Part shown: positions 1 to 12,409 of the stretch, one piece after another | Numbering within the stretch: position 1 is the stretch's first letter | Layout: each line of letters opens with the position of its first letter | Assembly: GCA_022457155.1 (NCBI GenBank) | Contig: JAJGOT010000029.1 | Span: forward strand, 479,501 to 543,500 | DNA length: 64,000 nt | Direction: 5' to 3' | Source of the DNA: Cladopsammia gracilis | Lineage: Eukaryota > Cnidaria > Anthozoa > Scleractinia > Dendrophylliidae | Translations under genes and position numbers: made by a program | The notes under the pieces: generated by a model | The model's input: only the letters and a program-made list of their open reading frames with translations | The model's database searches: none | Told to the model about the DNA's origin: nothing

Positions 1-330
1 CCAGCGTCCCTCTTCTTTCCGTCCCCTTTAGCGATTGGAGGCGGAAGGAAGAGGAACACTGGGAACAACGATGGAGATACACTAGCCCGCGGCAAAGCCA
101 AACTCCGGTTAAATTCGCCTGCGACAAAGCCTAGGGATCCACCAATAGGTAAAGTGCGCTGCTACGCGTGTGGTCGGAAAACAAGTTCCATGAATTATTA
201 TCTGAACTATGCAAATAGGAACCGTCCTAATGACGGCTTACGAGTTGATGGATACAGTGCCCTTTGCCATCCCAAGTGCATGGGTTATTCATATGAAGAT
301 CACTGGGAATTTGTTCGTGGTCCGTGTTAA
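1..330 (+). CDS. 3' end of an unknown protein, partial at left edge
   Basis: Frame 1 is open from the first base to TAA at 328-330, giving 109 residues with no start in the window, so the gene begins upstream. The first half is basic and low in complexity. The second half has a CYACGRK segment (cysteines about residues 54 and 57) and later CHPKC, followed by an aromatic, acidic stretch ending WEFVRGPC. The C-x2-C and H-x2-C pairs could bind zinc. I do not recognise the family. A splice acceptor could lie inside the open stretch (a CAG/TAG follows pyrimidines near 20-31), so the true exon may start later. The nearest clear AATAAA downstream is at 1186-1191, inside a transposable element. It could also be a transposon-encoded protein. 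Confidence 0.5.
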   Translation, partial: PASLFFPSPLAIGGGRKRNTGNNDGDTLARGKAKLRLNSPATKPRDPPIGKVRCYACGRKTSSMNYYLNYANRNRPNDGLRVDGYSALCHPKCMGYSYEDHWEFVRGPC

Positions 331-1063
331 AGGGGCTTTGTCACCAATTTTTAGTGTTTCCTTAAAAAGCTCAAAAGACGCATTTTTATCAGTGAAAACC
401 CAAAATAATGGTCCAGTTTTGTTTGAAATTACTCTACTAGCGGCAATAAGAGTAAAAATAAGTGTCTTGACCTGTAAGTATCTAGGATGAAAATTGATTA
501 CAACTTGAAAAATTATGCAAGTTTAATAACACATTGAGTCTTTGAAAACTTGCTAAAACTCTGATTATGGTTTATTCTCTCTTTGAAGATTCACTTGATA
601 TCTTCCTCTTAGTGTTCTATAAGCGTTATATGTATGACAAAGGTATTTAGTTTTAATGTGGGGCAATTGTGACCCAAAAGCGTTTAAAACCGCATGACAT
701 AGCTCCTTTAAATAATGCCAAGAAGTGCACACAAACATAGACTCCTTGGGATTATCAGTCTCATAACTTATGTATATCATACAATCTACCAAAGGCTATT
801 CAGACAGAAATTCTTGTAAGATAATTTCATTGTAGTGAGGTTACCTATTTTCTCCAGTATGTTTAAACAATTATGCAGATTCAGCTGAGTTTTTTTCATA
901 TCACAGTTAGTCAGAAACTTTTTATAATACTTTGAAGAAACTACATTTTGTGGCAGATATAATTCAATTAATTGCAATCTTTTAGTCTGATTCTATGGAT
1001 CTCTTAGAATCGTTTGTGCAGTTTTAAGCCTGCATTTCATTGAACTGTTGGAATCAACTTTAA
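331..1063. other. AT-rich stretch without recognised gene
   Basis: Possible 3' untranslated region of the left-edge gene, then AT-rich sequence. Short open frames on both strands show no domain or splice structure I can support. Confidence 0.5.
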
Positions 1064-1514
1064 GTAACAATCCGTGTAAGAAGTAGGCAATTCTCTATTG
1101 TTCCGATGCATTTCGCTTTCCCCACATAAGAATGTTTAGATTTTCGTACTGAGAATACGTCAACCTATGGACAACATGGTTTTGAAATAAAATTTACTGA
1201 AACTTTATTTTAAAGCGATGTCTCTTTTGTGTTACAAGATTTCATCCAATCGTGAGACTCCAAAACAATGGCCAAGAAAGACTTCTAATTTTCCATGTTC
1301 CCCACATAGAATTTTTGTTGCATTAAAAATCACAATAGTTTTCATTAAAAGGGAATCAATTAGTAAACTAGAAATAAATAAATGCGCTGCCTGATGAAGT
1401 TATGGTAGATTTTCATGTTTTAGCCAATGAAGGGGACGGTTTCAACAATAGCACAATTCACACCTTTCTGCATTCCGTAGATTGGGGTTGTCTACTTCTT
1501 ACAAGGATTGTTAC
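1064..1514. mobile_element. TTAA-flanked palindromic MITE, family copy A
   Basis: Inverted ends GTAACAATCCGTGTAAGAAG and its near complement are flanked by TTAA at 1060-1063 and 1515-1518. The ends and the subterminal part (ATTGTTC, then GCATT, then CCCCACATA) match the elements at 48753-49189 and 57076-57529, and the length (451 bp) is similar. No transposase is encoded. TTAA targets are typical of piggyBac and also Kolobok elements; assignment to a superfamily is inference. Confidence 0.75.
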
Positions 1515-1518
1515 TTAA

Positions 1519-2860
1519 TGTGAAACCCTATAATGTGTATTTTCTCTTGGTACGCAAGGTAATTAGTATCTTTTCGTCTCTGGAATGCCTACTGAACGTG
1601 CACGCTATAGGCGTGTCCCCTGGGAAGTGCTTATTGGATCAGTGTTCCATATGGTCAGTGTTCTAAGTTTGCGCTTGAATCCTTTTGCACCGTTTAGAGA
1701 ATTCGCATGTCAAATGGTTTACTGATAACCAAGCTGGTGCAAAAATAGTCGAGGTTGGAAATATGAGAAGCGATTTACACACTCTCGCCAGTAGCAGGAT
1801 ATTAAACTTGTGCAACGCCAAAGCATGGCATGTTTTATGACATCTGAGACGCTGGCCTATAACTTGATATTGTTTAAACAGCAATGGAATATCATGTGAC
1901 GCTGACCTGTCGTACCCTAGGTAGTACCGAGTCTACGAATTAATCTGGTATAACCCTATATATACCTTATTATGGCACTGGCCATAGTTGTTTTTCACAA
2001 GGCAGTGGCCTTTAACATTGAAATGAATGCACGGATTATGAGTGAGTTATCACAGGTGAAGTACTTCATGTTATTGCTTGACTTGCATTGTTCTTTAGCT
2101 GCTCATGCAAGTTCAAGTTCAAGTTTATTATTCACACTTATTCACAATTACAATACAATAATAAGGAAAAAAAGAAGAAGTAAGAACAGAGCTAACTATA
2201 CATTGAATTAAACATAACAAAGGAAAAAGTGTGTAGCAGCCAAAGGAGCCAAGCTTTCGAGTTGGCTACTACAACAGAGCAATTACATGTGGGTGGAGGT
2301 TATACAGAACTTTTAAAAACTAGTTAGGAAGCTCTGGCTAAATTAATCACATATGCATTGAAAAGGAAGAGTATATATATGAGTTATAATAACTATTTAA
2401 ATTAAACAATTAAATAAATAGAGCTAAATAATAAATTAAAATTGTTCAACATGCCTTGTTTAATTAGGTTATGATGCGAAGTGTTTTGGTTTTATTACGT
2501 CAGTTGTGCATCACAGTAATAACTCTATCTTAGACAGATTATTGAAGCTTCACGGCCGCTGGAATCCGAGGGTTTGTCGTTAAAGTAAAACGTTCACTTT
2601 GGGACGGACCATTTAATTTTTTTCGAGGGGGTGGGGGGGGGGGGGGCAATTACCAATTACTAAAAAAAAATTCCTGCAGAAGAAATTTAAGAGAAAAAAA
2701 AATTGTGCAAGAAAGCACGTAAAAAAATTCAAGCATTTTGGTAAAAAAAAAAAAAACCGAATGCAGCACTTTACTGACAAATAATTCGGGACTTTGGAAA
2801 GTGGCCGCTTAATAGAGGGCGGCCGCTTAATAGGTGGCCGCTTAATGGAGGTCCGACTGT
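1519..2860. other. Intergenic, repeat-derived, no gene seen
   Basis: AT-rich. The 2100-2300 part resembles the 3' end of a retroelement but I cannot bound it. 2628-2646 is a G-tract. 2790-2850 has several copies of a TGGCCGCTTAATAGAGG-like motif, also seen in variant form near 20.6 and 22.4 kb. Confidence 0.4.
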
Positions 2861-3127
2861 ATACAGCTGTTTCGAGAAAGGTTGTCGGAAAAAAGCGTAA
2901 AAGTGCACGCGACAATCCAGAAAGGTATTGTGGGTAGGCATCCACTCTTTTTCCTAAAAACTCCGATTTATCCCAATGGCCCGCCATCTAAGATCCTCCC
3001 TGTACGGACGAGGCATCGCGAGATTCATGTATTTATTTGACTTATTAAAATTCATTGATCGTATCCCATATTATTTTTCGGGATTGTCACGTGCACTTTT
3101 GCGCTTTTTTCTCGAAACAGCTGTATG
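2861..3127. repeat. Inverted repeat with ~50-bp arms
   Basis: The arm at 2861-2916 (starting ATACAGCTGTTTCGAGAAA) recurs as its reverse complement at 3083-3127. The ~165 bp between them has no coding signal. Probably a non-autonomous DNA element; I found no clear target duplication. Confidence 0.55.
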
Positions 3128-3567
3128 GCGAGCCATATAGTGATGCTGAACCGGAGCAATGGCAACCGGTGGAAAGCGCGGGAAACTGGCTGTCTCGGCT
3201 CCAGTCACCTATCGTCTGGGTATCATCCGTGCGTCCAGGCGGCCATTTTGGTTTGATTTTTGTATAAAAATGTGACAAGATCCGAAGATCCGGGGACAAG
3301 ATGCATGCGAGGATCAGTGAGCTTATAAAAAAGGTAAAAGCGGATCGTTTGGCGATCATTACATTTTTTGTTCATCTCATCATTACATTGATTGGTATTT
3401 GCCTTAAAAAAATACTGTGGGACAAACGTGAAGGACAAAAAATCAACTCTGTCGACGAGCCAAGCAGTCGTGAATATATAAAGCTTATATGGAACCGTGG
3501 GTTTTTGTCCGTATTCCTTTGAGTAATATGATCGCCTGTTCAAGACAATCATGGCGGCTAAACTGTA

Positions 3568-3694
3568 GAATACCCGGCCACTTATATGCATCTCGTTGAA
3601 TAAGAATGGATCCTTTTGTTTTCATATGCCTCATTCCACAAAACCTGATAAAACGTTCTGGGATATGCAAATAAATTAAAGTGGCCGGGTATTC
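3568..3694. mobile_element. 127-bp MITE with TA flanks
   Basis: Perfect 16-bp inverted ends GAATACCCGGCCACTT are flanked by TA at 3566-3567 and 3695-3696. A TA duplication suggests a Tc1/mariner-type source. It has no coding capacity. Confidence 0.7.
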
Positions 3695-3775
3695 TAAAAT
3701 CGCTCCTTTCCTCCTGTTTAAGTTTCATTTTTGCTCAAGTTGAAGTTAATTGTAGTATTAAAGGAACATATGCTT

Positions 3776-3801
3776 CTTCACTTCACTTCACTTCACTTCA
3801 A
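3776..3801. repeat. CTTCA microsatellite
   Basis: About five tandem CTTCA units. Confidence 0.8.
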
Positions 3802-3932
3802 CATCTGAAAGTTTTGCTTTCCTCAACATAATATTCATATCTGTTGAGTCCTTACTATAGTGGGTGTCTGCTATTATTTCTGACACAGAGATAAAGTTAT
3901 TATTGTGAAAAAAACTTTGCTAAACAACCTCA

Positions 3933-4866
3933 TCCCCAGGGTATCTCTTCTTCCCATTCCCTGGAGCAAGCAAGATTGAGAGAGACCCTAGTCTGGTCTG
4001 GTCACATGTCTCTTGGCTCATGCTGATGCTGTGTGTGAATTGGTTGTTGTCCAGAAACTGCTCATTCAAACATTGTGCAGTTTTCTAAGTGTACGTGTAT
4101 ACTGTATAATGAAACAATGCGGAAATTCAAAGAGTCAAACAGGCTATCTTGTATAGACATTTAAACAACTGGAACTGGTGAATATTAAACAAAACAACAT
4201 GTCTCACCCACAAAGAATAAAACCTATCAATATCTTCTCTACCTTGTTTCCTGTTATAAAAGTGTGCAGTTGATCTGCATGTCCACAATTTGATCCATGT
4301 CAACCACTTCTTTCTTGCTTTGCGTTTGTCTGAGAACAGACAATTCACTGTATTGTACCTCGATTTGAATAAAGCTTGGCATGAAGATTGCCTGCTAAAT
4401 ACTATGTAGTGATAATTCATCCCAGTTTGGAACAATTCCAGCAACCAAAAGCATTTTGTGCGGAGCGTCAAGTAATTAGCAGCGTCAAGTAATTAAAATT
4501 AAAATATGGGCTGAATTCTGTAGCAAGTTCAAAATAACATTAGCTTTACTGAGGCAAATTTTCAAGTGCCAGGACAGTTCCCCAACTGTTAATTTACAGT
4601 TCCTAAAGAAGCTTGCACCCTCAAAACTATTCAATGTGGATAATTGTTTTCAAAGTCTGTGGATGACTGTGGCTTCACATTTGTTGTGAATCAACAAATA
4701 TTTTTGGATTTGTTTTGATTCACAATGCTCAGCTAGGTGGACAAAATTCACACTTTGCTGCCCCTCCCTCAAATGTTTAATTTGTAATCTGATTTTAGGA
4801 GACATGCGAGTAGACCAGACCAGGGTCTCTGACTCTTTCCTTCTCTTTCTGTTGTTCCAGGGGACA
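3933..4866. repeat. Imperfect inverted repeat, ~70-bp arms
   Basis: The sequence at 3933-4012 (containing GACCCTAGTCTGGTCTGGTC) recurs inverted and diverged at 4801-4866. The interval could be an old DNA element. The internal sequence has only short open frames and no domain I recognise. Confidence 0.4.
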
Positions 4867-4966
4867 GTTGACTGTCAAACAAAACAAAATGGCAGTATAG
4901 TGTGTTTTGCTCCCAGGGGGTACTCGATATATCCTTGGGTGGGGAGGTGTGGCCCGGCCCCTCATA

Positions 4967-5235
4967 CCCTGACCCTGTTTAAGACAAAAATCGCTGATTT
5001 TCCTTCCCTGTTTAAGACAGAATTCCGATTTTTGATACCCTGTTTAAGACATTTAACCCGAAAAAATTTTGCTGTCGTTTAGTTCGTAGAACATACGTGC
5101 AGGCTGTTTATTGTCCAAGAAAAGATACTCTGTTTAAGACAACAATTGATAAAATTGATACCCTGATTAAGACAAAAAATGATAAAATCGATACCCTGTT
5201 TAAGACAAAAATCCCGAAAAACATACCCTGGCTGG
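4967..5235. repeat. Degenerate minisatellite, core GATACCCTGTTTAAGACA
   Basis: Six or so copies of the core, spaced irregularly (about 25-45 bp), separated by short A/T-rich spacers such as AAAATTGATAAAATC. Flanked by GC-rich segments at 4910-4966 and 5236-5285. Open frames across it are products of the repeat. Confidence 0.7.
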
Positions 5236-5778
5236 CTGCATGTCCCCATTAAGCCCTTATAAGGCCCCCTCCCCAGGGTTTTGCTGCACATTACCATGTA
5301 ATTTACAGACTATAATTTGAAATCTTATTTCTTTTAATCACATACATAATTCACTTGAATTAAAAACTTTCTACAGTGTTAAATGGCTACTACATGTATG
5401 TTGGGCCTTTTGTTTCAATTTCAGTTTATTCAGTATAGCTGTAATCACTTATCCTAATACTGGAGTGATCTGCAGTGCTCCAACTGGCCACCTGCATTAT
5501 AGAACTTTTTTACTCCTATTTTTGGACAATTTTTCCTAATTTTTGTTCAAAATGTTTCTGTTTTCTTGATCTTCCATCCTGCCTGACACCCTGACCTTGC
5601 TGCTTAATAATGTAAAATCCACTCTGTTTTTTTTTTTACAGATCTTAACATCACAGTTCATTACAGGCATGCAGTGCTGACGAACACATGGATTTAATGT
5701 CACTGGTATTAATATTTCTTTACTCAGTATTGCCAAACACGCATTGAGTGAACAACCTCGCTACTTAATATAGGGTAT

Positions 5779-6231
5779 CAGTGTTCTTACCAGGCTACGG
5801 CCTGGTAAGAACATTGAAAGCCAATTCAAGAGAATGCACCCTTGATGGCACACAAGTTCAGATCAAATGCTACAAGCAAAATGGACTTACAGAAGTCAGT
5901 GAGCAATTTTTCGATTAACAATCAATTGTACTTCAGTTTTTTTCTGCTTGGAAATAAGTACAATTAAATGAAAACAATACATCAAAAGTACTGTTAAAGC
6001 CTTCAACTCTGTTGGACCTAGCTCTTTCAGTACAACTTTGGCCGCCACCGTGGATCACATAACCGTCCTTGTGGGCTCATGTCATTCATTCCTTGTGGTT
6101 TTTACTTTGTTTTCAAAAACATCATGGTGGATCAAGATTAACTTTGACCCCCTTAAGATCCTGCAGGGCCCCTATTTATTGGGCAGGAGGGCCCTGGGAC
6201 CCCCCAAGGCAAAATCCTGGTAAGAACACTG
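5779..6231. mobile_element. hAT-like non-autonomous element
   Basis: Ends CAGTGTTCTTACCAGG and CCTGGTAAGAACACTG are perfect inverted repeats in the CA..TG style of hAT elements. The left end also contains a hairpin of its own (the terminal motif appears again inverted at about 5800). Flanks are not a clean 8-bp duplication, so the superfamily is tentative. No transposase is visible. Confidence 0.55.
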
Positions 6232-6424
6232 GGGTTCAGTACAGGTGCATTACAGATATTTTGTGCAGTAAATGTAATTTATAACAGAAGTTTTGGACTG
6301 CCTAAGTTCTATCCACTTGCTAAAGGGTCTTAATACAGTTTCATCTGTATTAAGTCATTATATTCGTAATATAATTTGTTAAAAAGAAATGCATGATACT
6401 GTTACCAAACTAAATATTAATAAT

Positions 6425-6990
6425 AAATATCTTGCCTCCACTACAACCCAAACAAACACACAAGGCTAAGAGGCTTGGGGCATTGGCCAGCCAGGCCCAA
6501 GATACATTTTATTATTGACAAAGGGCTATACCATTACAATATTACTATAAAACTATACTATAATATTACAATAATTCTAAGCTGGTCAGCCAGGCCCACG
6601 ATGCATTTTATCATTGATAAAGGACTATAATATTTCCAAAACTCTAAGCGCACCAGAGCCAAACCCATAAACCCCAAAAAACCAACTGTTGGAAAAAATA
6701 GGGACCGTGTACCCCCGACCTATGTAGTGGTGCTACCTTTAGGGTTTAAAGGTGTTTTTAACTAAGAAATAAATGACTATAAAATATGCGGCTAACATAA
6801 TAATCCTTAAGGTATTACAATAAACAACTAAGAGGGAAGTTAACTTGTTTGAACAGTACTAGAGGTGGCGAGGCTGACCGTAGAATGACACAAATCTATC
6901 AACGGACACTTTTTAAACTCACAAACCGTGAGCCCCTTTGCACTACACTAGTTCCCGGTTCTCTGTACCGTGCCGGCAGCATATTAATTT
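6425..6990 (-). repeat. Dispersed repeat, copy 1 (inverted relative to 45850-46340)
   Basis: Shared landmarks in order: TTGCCTCCACTAC, ACACACAAG, a GTGTACCCCCGACC-like block, GTGGTGCTACC and GAGGCTGACCGTAGAATG. The same landmarks occur as reverse complement at 45850-46340. Internally this copy duplicates a GGCCAGCCAGGCCCA segment (6489, 6585). The strand given is relative to the other copy only. The family is unknown to me. Confidence 0.55.
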
Positions 6991-7499
6991 ATGCCAATCA
7001 GGATTATCACAAATTACATAATTTTAGCTGCCCTTGCAGTGACTTTTATGGTTTCATTTTACATTAATTTTGGTTTGTTTTAAGTGTAGAATTTAAAACA
7101 ATAAACAGTGCAAAATACATCATTCTACTTGGATCATTGGTGTTCACTATCAGGTCTCAGTTTGGCAGCAAATAATCTGGGGATTGGTGTCTGGGTTAAA
7201 GGATCACTGAGGATTGCCCATCTGACCAGAATTTCATTGCAGATATGGCTTTGACTTAATTTTAACCTCCTGTTAATTCATTCAACTTATTCTTGTAACT
7301 GGTAATAATTCCACACCTTTTGTTGGTATCACACTGTTTGTAATTTATTGGACCACTGCAAATTCTCTTACACAGTGTTCCTAGCAGAATCTACTGGTAC
7401 GATTTTTTGGATTTGGATTCTTGGATTGTTGTTATTTTAAAGATTTAATTTGAAGGGGCTATTTAAATGAAAGTAGGTGTTTATTCAAGTAGATAATGA

Positions 7500-8007
7500 T
7501 AATTACTCATGCGCGTAGCGGCATGAGGTAAGGTTTCGGCTCCGTTTTTCTTGTTATTTTTATTATTACTCATGCGCGTAGCGGCATGAGTTATAAAATG
7601 CCCTCCGTTTTTCTTTTTTGTGTCACGATTTTGCATGCAAATTTATTCACGCATATTTTAAATTGTGCATTTCCGGTTCACAGCTTTACACTTCCTTTTT
7701 GGTGACTTCCGGCTACTCTCACTTCCGGCAAAACATCGTTACTGAAGTGTCACGACAGCGTCTCCTACAACCCTACTCACATTAGTAATGTTCACATCAG
7801 GTATATATTAGTTTCACAAGAATGACTGGCTTCATTGTGGTACAGCCTTCATTTGTAAAACATTCAATAGTAACGTGGACTGAATGAAAGGAGTAACTCT
7901 TCTTTATGTCGGACGTCTTCTTATCTTGTTTAAACTATTAAAATATAAATTGCTTCTTTTCTTATGGTTCATTGAAATATAAGACAAATGCTTGATACGC
8001 ATGCGCA
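7500..8007 (+). repeat. Dispersed repeat, copy 1 (see 9957-10727)
   Basis: Begins with two copies, 62 bp apart, of a small palindrome (ACTCATGC, 8-bp spacer, GCATGAG). The body from TGTGTCACGATTTTGCATGC to GAATGAAAGGAGTA matches 10016-10316 closely in the same orientation. It ends ACGCATGCGCATGA like the other copy. Likely a non-autonomous transposon. Confidence 0.65.
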
Positions 8008-9956
8008 TGACAAACATTTTCCGTCATTTGGTCTTATTGGTGTATAAGTCAGTCCTGTATTTCTCCCATCGAAGTAAACGTTGCTTTTATACACAGCATA
8101 CAACTTGAGGCCGAATTTGTCGCGATTCTGAAAAAACTAAGTGCTATTTTTAATCAGAGTTCTTCCGAGGCAAAAATGCCAAACATCGATCTCTCGCACT
8201 GATAAGCACATTGTCAATTTATTCCCTTTTTTACTGCCGATTCTTTACAATGTCTGGATCGGAGCAGTCCTCGCCGCCTGTGGTGAGTAATTTCAAGACT
8301 TTTTTTCAAGAAAGAACAATAGAAACACACGGCAAAACAGCGTCGTACTTCAGCCCATCAGATTTAATTAAAATTTGGACTTCGGGACTGGACTTCTGTG
8401 GATTATGGACTGTGGAATGCGTGTCACATTAATGTCGATTTTTACTGACTTTATTGCTTTTTGTGGTTACTAGGTTACTAGTAACCACTATGTTGTCACC
8501 TGTGTAAGTAAGTCTGACCTTTCGAAGCGCGAAGTTGTGCGAGTTTACCCGATTGCTGTACGATGAGACAGTTGTGATAGCTTCGGATTAGACGACTCGA
8601 TTGTCAACACAGACCCCAACACAGTTCTGTTTGTACGTGCCCGCTTTGGATCCGTGGGAAAGGTAAACGGAGCTTTCTCGTTCTTTTTACTGCTTTACCA
8701 AGCACAGCTTTCACCAAATGTGGCCAAGCATTGTTTTCAAAGATTATTTTAGGTGTTTTCGTGGTTTGGAAAAAGGTTTTAGTGAAAAATCGAGCTGTGA
8801 ATCGAAGTGTTTGTTTGAAGACCATGAGCTATCCGAACTCATGATTCAAACGCCGCCAGCATTTCATTTCTGTACCTTTGACCATTCAGAACTGTTTTTT
8901 TTATTAGCGAAAGCATTACGCGAATCATTTTTCCGGATAAGATTGGCATTCCATTACACAAAAAAAGTCGGAAATTTTAGAAAGCATAATAAAAATAGGT
9001 TGCTGAATTGAATTATTTTGTGATGTTTATTATATTTTCGCAGACGCTAGTCGGTTCCGCGCAGTAATTAGGACACAATAAATCACCAAGACTTCCTGAA
9101 GCAGAAAATCACTGAATTCTGAAAGGTGTTTGACTCTTTTAATCAAAGGAAAGACATTTTCATTCAAGGAAATATGAGTTTCATTCAAAAGTTTCGACCT
9201 TTTATAGAAAATATATTTTTTTTTATTCAGACTGCTTGCTATCAAATTACATTTGACATAAAAATTTGCATAAAGCAAAATTGTGTATTTGGAACACTTT
9301 GAACACTTTGAACACTTTAAAGAAACTGTGAAGCCTGGCAAAAACTTATTGTAGATGGCAAAATCAAAGCATTTTTTAAAGAACCAGCTTTAAGTTATGG
9401 AAACATTTCGGCATTTCGATTTGGTCTTAAATCACGGAGAGATTTTAGGGAATGCGTCACGCAACGTTTATTTACAAAATGTTTGACCAATTCATAGCAA
9501 TTCTCGCCAAAGATTTGAAAACTTTAAAAAAAAAATCCCAGGTCTCCTGAATGTGATTTCCTGTTTATTTAGGGCTTACAAAAAGCTAATGGCAATCCGG
9601 GCAGGAGGGGGCATCTGGGTTAAAAGGGTTGGTCGGCCTGGCCGGGAAATACGGGCAGGGGAGGGGTAAAAAAAATATTGATCTGTCGGGGCGGGGGGAT
9701 TTTATCTGGAATAACCCATTTTACACCGGTTGCATGCGATTTAGTAACACAGGAAAACTAAGTCTTTATATTGATTATCAATTTTCTTTTTACAGCATGT
9801 CCTCGACTGCCTATTTTTTCAAGTATTCTTTTCAAATGTAACAGAAATAATTCACGACTTGGAAAGTAATAGACGACTGTGGATTTGATTGGGATCAATA
9901 AATTAAATATTAAAAACAAGCACAGAAAAATTGGTAACTTCAATCAACGCGTCTTA
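8008..9956. other. Intergenic, with one possible first exon at 8250-8282
   Basis: 8250-8282 reads MSGSEQSSPPV from ATG to a GTGAGT donor. It follows a pyrimidine-rich stretch and could be a coding first exon, but I found no partner exon, so I do not call a gene. 9290-9322 contains tandem GAACACTTT units. 9600-9700 is G-rich. Otherwise nothing supported. Confidence 0.25.
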
Positions 9957-10727
9957 GAGTCTCATGCGCATGAGTGTAGGCTAAGTATAGCCTCTTGTTA
10001 TTATTATTTTTATTTTTTGTGTCACGATTTTGCATGCAAATTTATGCACGCATATTTTAAATTGTACACTTCCGGTTCATAGCTTTGCCACTACACTTCC
10101 TGTTTAGTGACTTCCGGCTTCTCTCACTTCCGGTAAAAGAGCGTTACTCAAGTGTCACGATAGCGTCTCCTACAACCATACTTACATTTGCAATGTTCAT
10201 GTTTGGTATATTTAAGACATAGAAGAATCATTCCCTTCATTGTGGTACAGCCTTCATTTCCAAAACAATCAATAGTAAACAACGTGGTTTGCAGGAACGA
10301 TGACTGAATGAAAGGAGTACTCTTCGCCATGTCGGACATCTTCTCAAACTCATTAATAATTCATGACGAGAGCACAAAGGAAATCACTACCGTGAAGGAG
10401 GTTTTGAAATCGTTTCTTAATTTGCATAGATTTTGGCGATTTTATTCCTTCGTTTTCTCCGCATTTAACGATCAGTTTGAGAAGCTATATCAAACACTCG
10501 AAACAGTGTTTCATCAGATTTCCAAACACCTTGAAGTGGTATAAAAAAACTCGGCTGCGCCTCGTTTTTCCAATCCACTTCTCGGTGTTTGGAAATCTGA
10601 TGAAACACTGTTCCTCGTGTTTGATATATTACTTCTCATCTTTTCTCATCTTCTTATCTTCTTATCATCTTCTTAACTTACTTACGCATGCGCATGAGTA
10701 TAGGCTGCTAGGAGCCTCTTGTTATGT
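9957..10727 (+). repeat. Dispersed repeat, copy 2, with internal palindrome
   Basis: The body at 10016-10370 matches 7611-7930 (same CACTTCCGG-containing blocks and GAATGAAAGGAGTA). Both ends carry a CATGCGCATGAGT..TAGGCT..AGCCTCTTGTTAT motif as a direct repeat (9963 and 10687). Inside, 10472-10533 and 10574-10636 are a ~60-bp inverted repeat around AAACACTCGAAACAGTGTTT. Open frames here are repeat shadows. Confidence 0.65.
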
Positions 10728-11338
10728 ATAATAACAAAAAGATAATGTTAAAAAGTACTGTTTTGATTAATCAAAATGCCAAGGTGCTCTACCTGAAGCT
10801 GGATCAAATTCAGTTGTATTGGTTTCAGTATGGGGAAAAGCTTAAAAACCCAGAGAGAAAATTCCCTAGCAAGACTAAACCAACAAACAACAACATATTA
10901 ACATATTGCTGAATTTCTATTAACATTCTTGTAGTGTTTTCCTGTTTTCAGCAATACAATGTACTTACACATGCAAAGGGTAAATTGAAACATAACATAT
11001 TTGTTGATCACTTGCTGTAATTTTGTTTTACAGAAATTATTGCTGTAAGATGTTGAATAAAATTATAAGCACGAGCACCAAGGGTGATTCTGGTTTTCCT
11101 GGCTTTTCTGTGCTAGGAAAGCGCAGAAAAGCCACTGTTTCAAACTGACAGCATTCCTGGCTTTTGTTTTGATAAACAGAATCTGCACTTTCTGCAAAAG
11201 CCATCACTTGTTGTTATTACACTTGCTTTGACTGACTGTGTACTGTGAGTGAATGACTCATTTCAGTCTGTCAGTCTAAATTCATAATGAAAATTGTTAA
11301 ATTTCCAAAAAGTCTGTTGGCTGGGTCGGTCTCAGTTA

Positions 11339-11560
11339 TAAATTTTTATACAATTTTATAAAAGTTTATAAACTGACCATTGATTGTAAAATTTATTTTA
11401 TAAAATTTTACAAAGTGACCATGTTTGAAAAATTTATTTTATAAAATTTTACAAAGTGACCATGTTTGTAAGATTTATAAAATTTTATAAAGCAACCATG
11501 TTTTGTAAAACTTATTTTATAAAATTTTATCAAATTTCACATTTTATAACATTTTATAAA
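11339..11560. repeat. AT-rich tandem repeat, period about 36-41 bp
   Basis: Four diverged copies of TTTATAAAATTTTACAAAG followed by TGACCATGTTTG, at about 11375, 11417, 11458 and 11494. Confidence 0.65.
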
Positions 11561-11980
11561 ACAGCTCACCAGTGTACTTAAGTGCATGTGTTTTTTCAGG
11601 GGCAGATCCAGGGGGAGTGGGGGGGGGATTGGGTGACTAGCCACCCCCCTTTAGACCATCGGCAGGGGTTTCATTAAGGACCGGGAGGTCGGGCACTGGG
11701 CAAACTTTGGACACGATTTTGCCCGGCTGCTTAGACTTACAGTAGTTAGACTTACAATACTTAGAAAATTTTATCAAATTTCACATTAATTTTTATAACA
11801 TTTTATAAAACAGCTCACCAGTGTACTTAAGTGCATGTGTTTTTTCAGGGGCAGATCCAGGAGGGGGTGGGGGGGATTGGGTGGCTAGCCACCCCCCTTT
11901 TGACCATCGGCAGGGGTTTCATTAAGGACCAGGGAGTCGGGCACTGGGCAAACTTTGGACACGATTTTGCCCGGCTGCTT
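11521..11980 (+). repeat. Two ~210-bp direct copies of a G-rich repeat
   Basis: 11521-11732 and 11765-11980 are nearly identical, from AAAATTTTATCAAATTTCAC to GATTTTGCCCGGCTGCTT, separated by a short TTAGACTTACAGTAG linker. That linker sequence occurs again at about 12590. A local tandem duplication. Confidence 0.75.
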
Positions 11981-12409
11981 TTAACATCTAAACCTTATTT
12001 TTTCCGCCAACAAGTTAAATAATTTACTAACTTGACCTTTTTGATGTGTGTTCTAAAAAATAAAGCATATTTCAACTTAAAAAACAACGAAGTTATTGCT
12101 TATTTACCTCCTGTTGCGCCCTGTACAGAAGAAACGTGACAAACAACTGAAATCGCCTCACAATGCATGGCCAGCTTAGTGCTCTGCATTGTGTTCTGCA
12201 TGATGTCACTGAGTTGCAAACAAGTTTTCACGTGTGTTATGGTGACCGGAAAAAGATCAGAACGGTCGATAACTTGATGTCCACGACTACAGATATCTGT
12301 ATTCAGTTGATTGAACAAACAAAATGCAATGTTTCAAGCAACAGTACGATGCTTAAGTTCGTGCTTCAAAATGCAGGAAAATGCATCTCCGGGAGAGTAA
12401 AATTTAAAA

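Noticed and set aside
7503..7590. CRISPR-like array
   Set aside because: Only two copies of a short palindrome within a eukaryotic dispersed repeat.
9030..9341. 103-codon minus-strand frame with CSKCSKCSK
   Set aside because: The cysteine pattern comes from tandem GAACACTTT units. No recognised protein.
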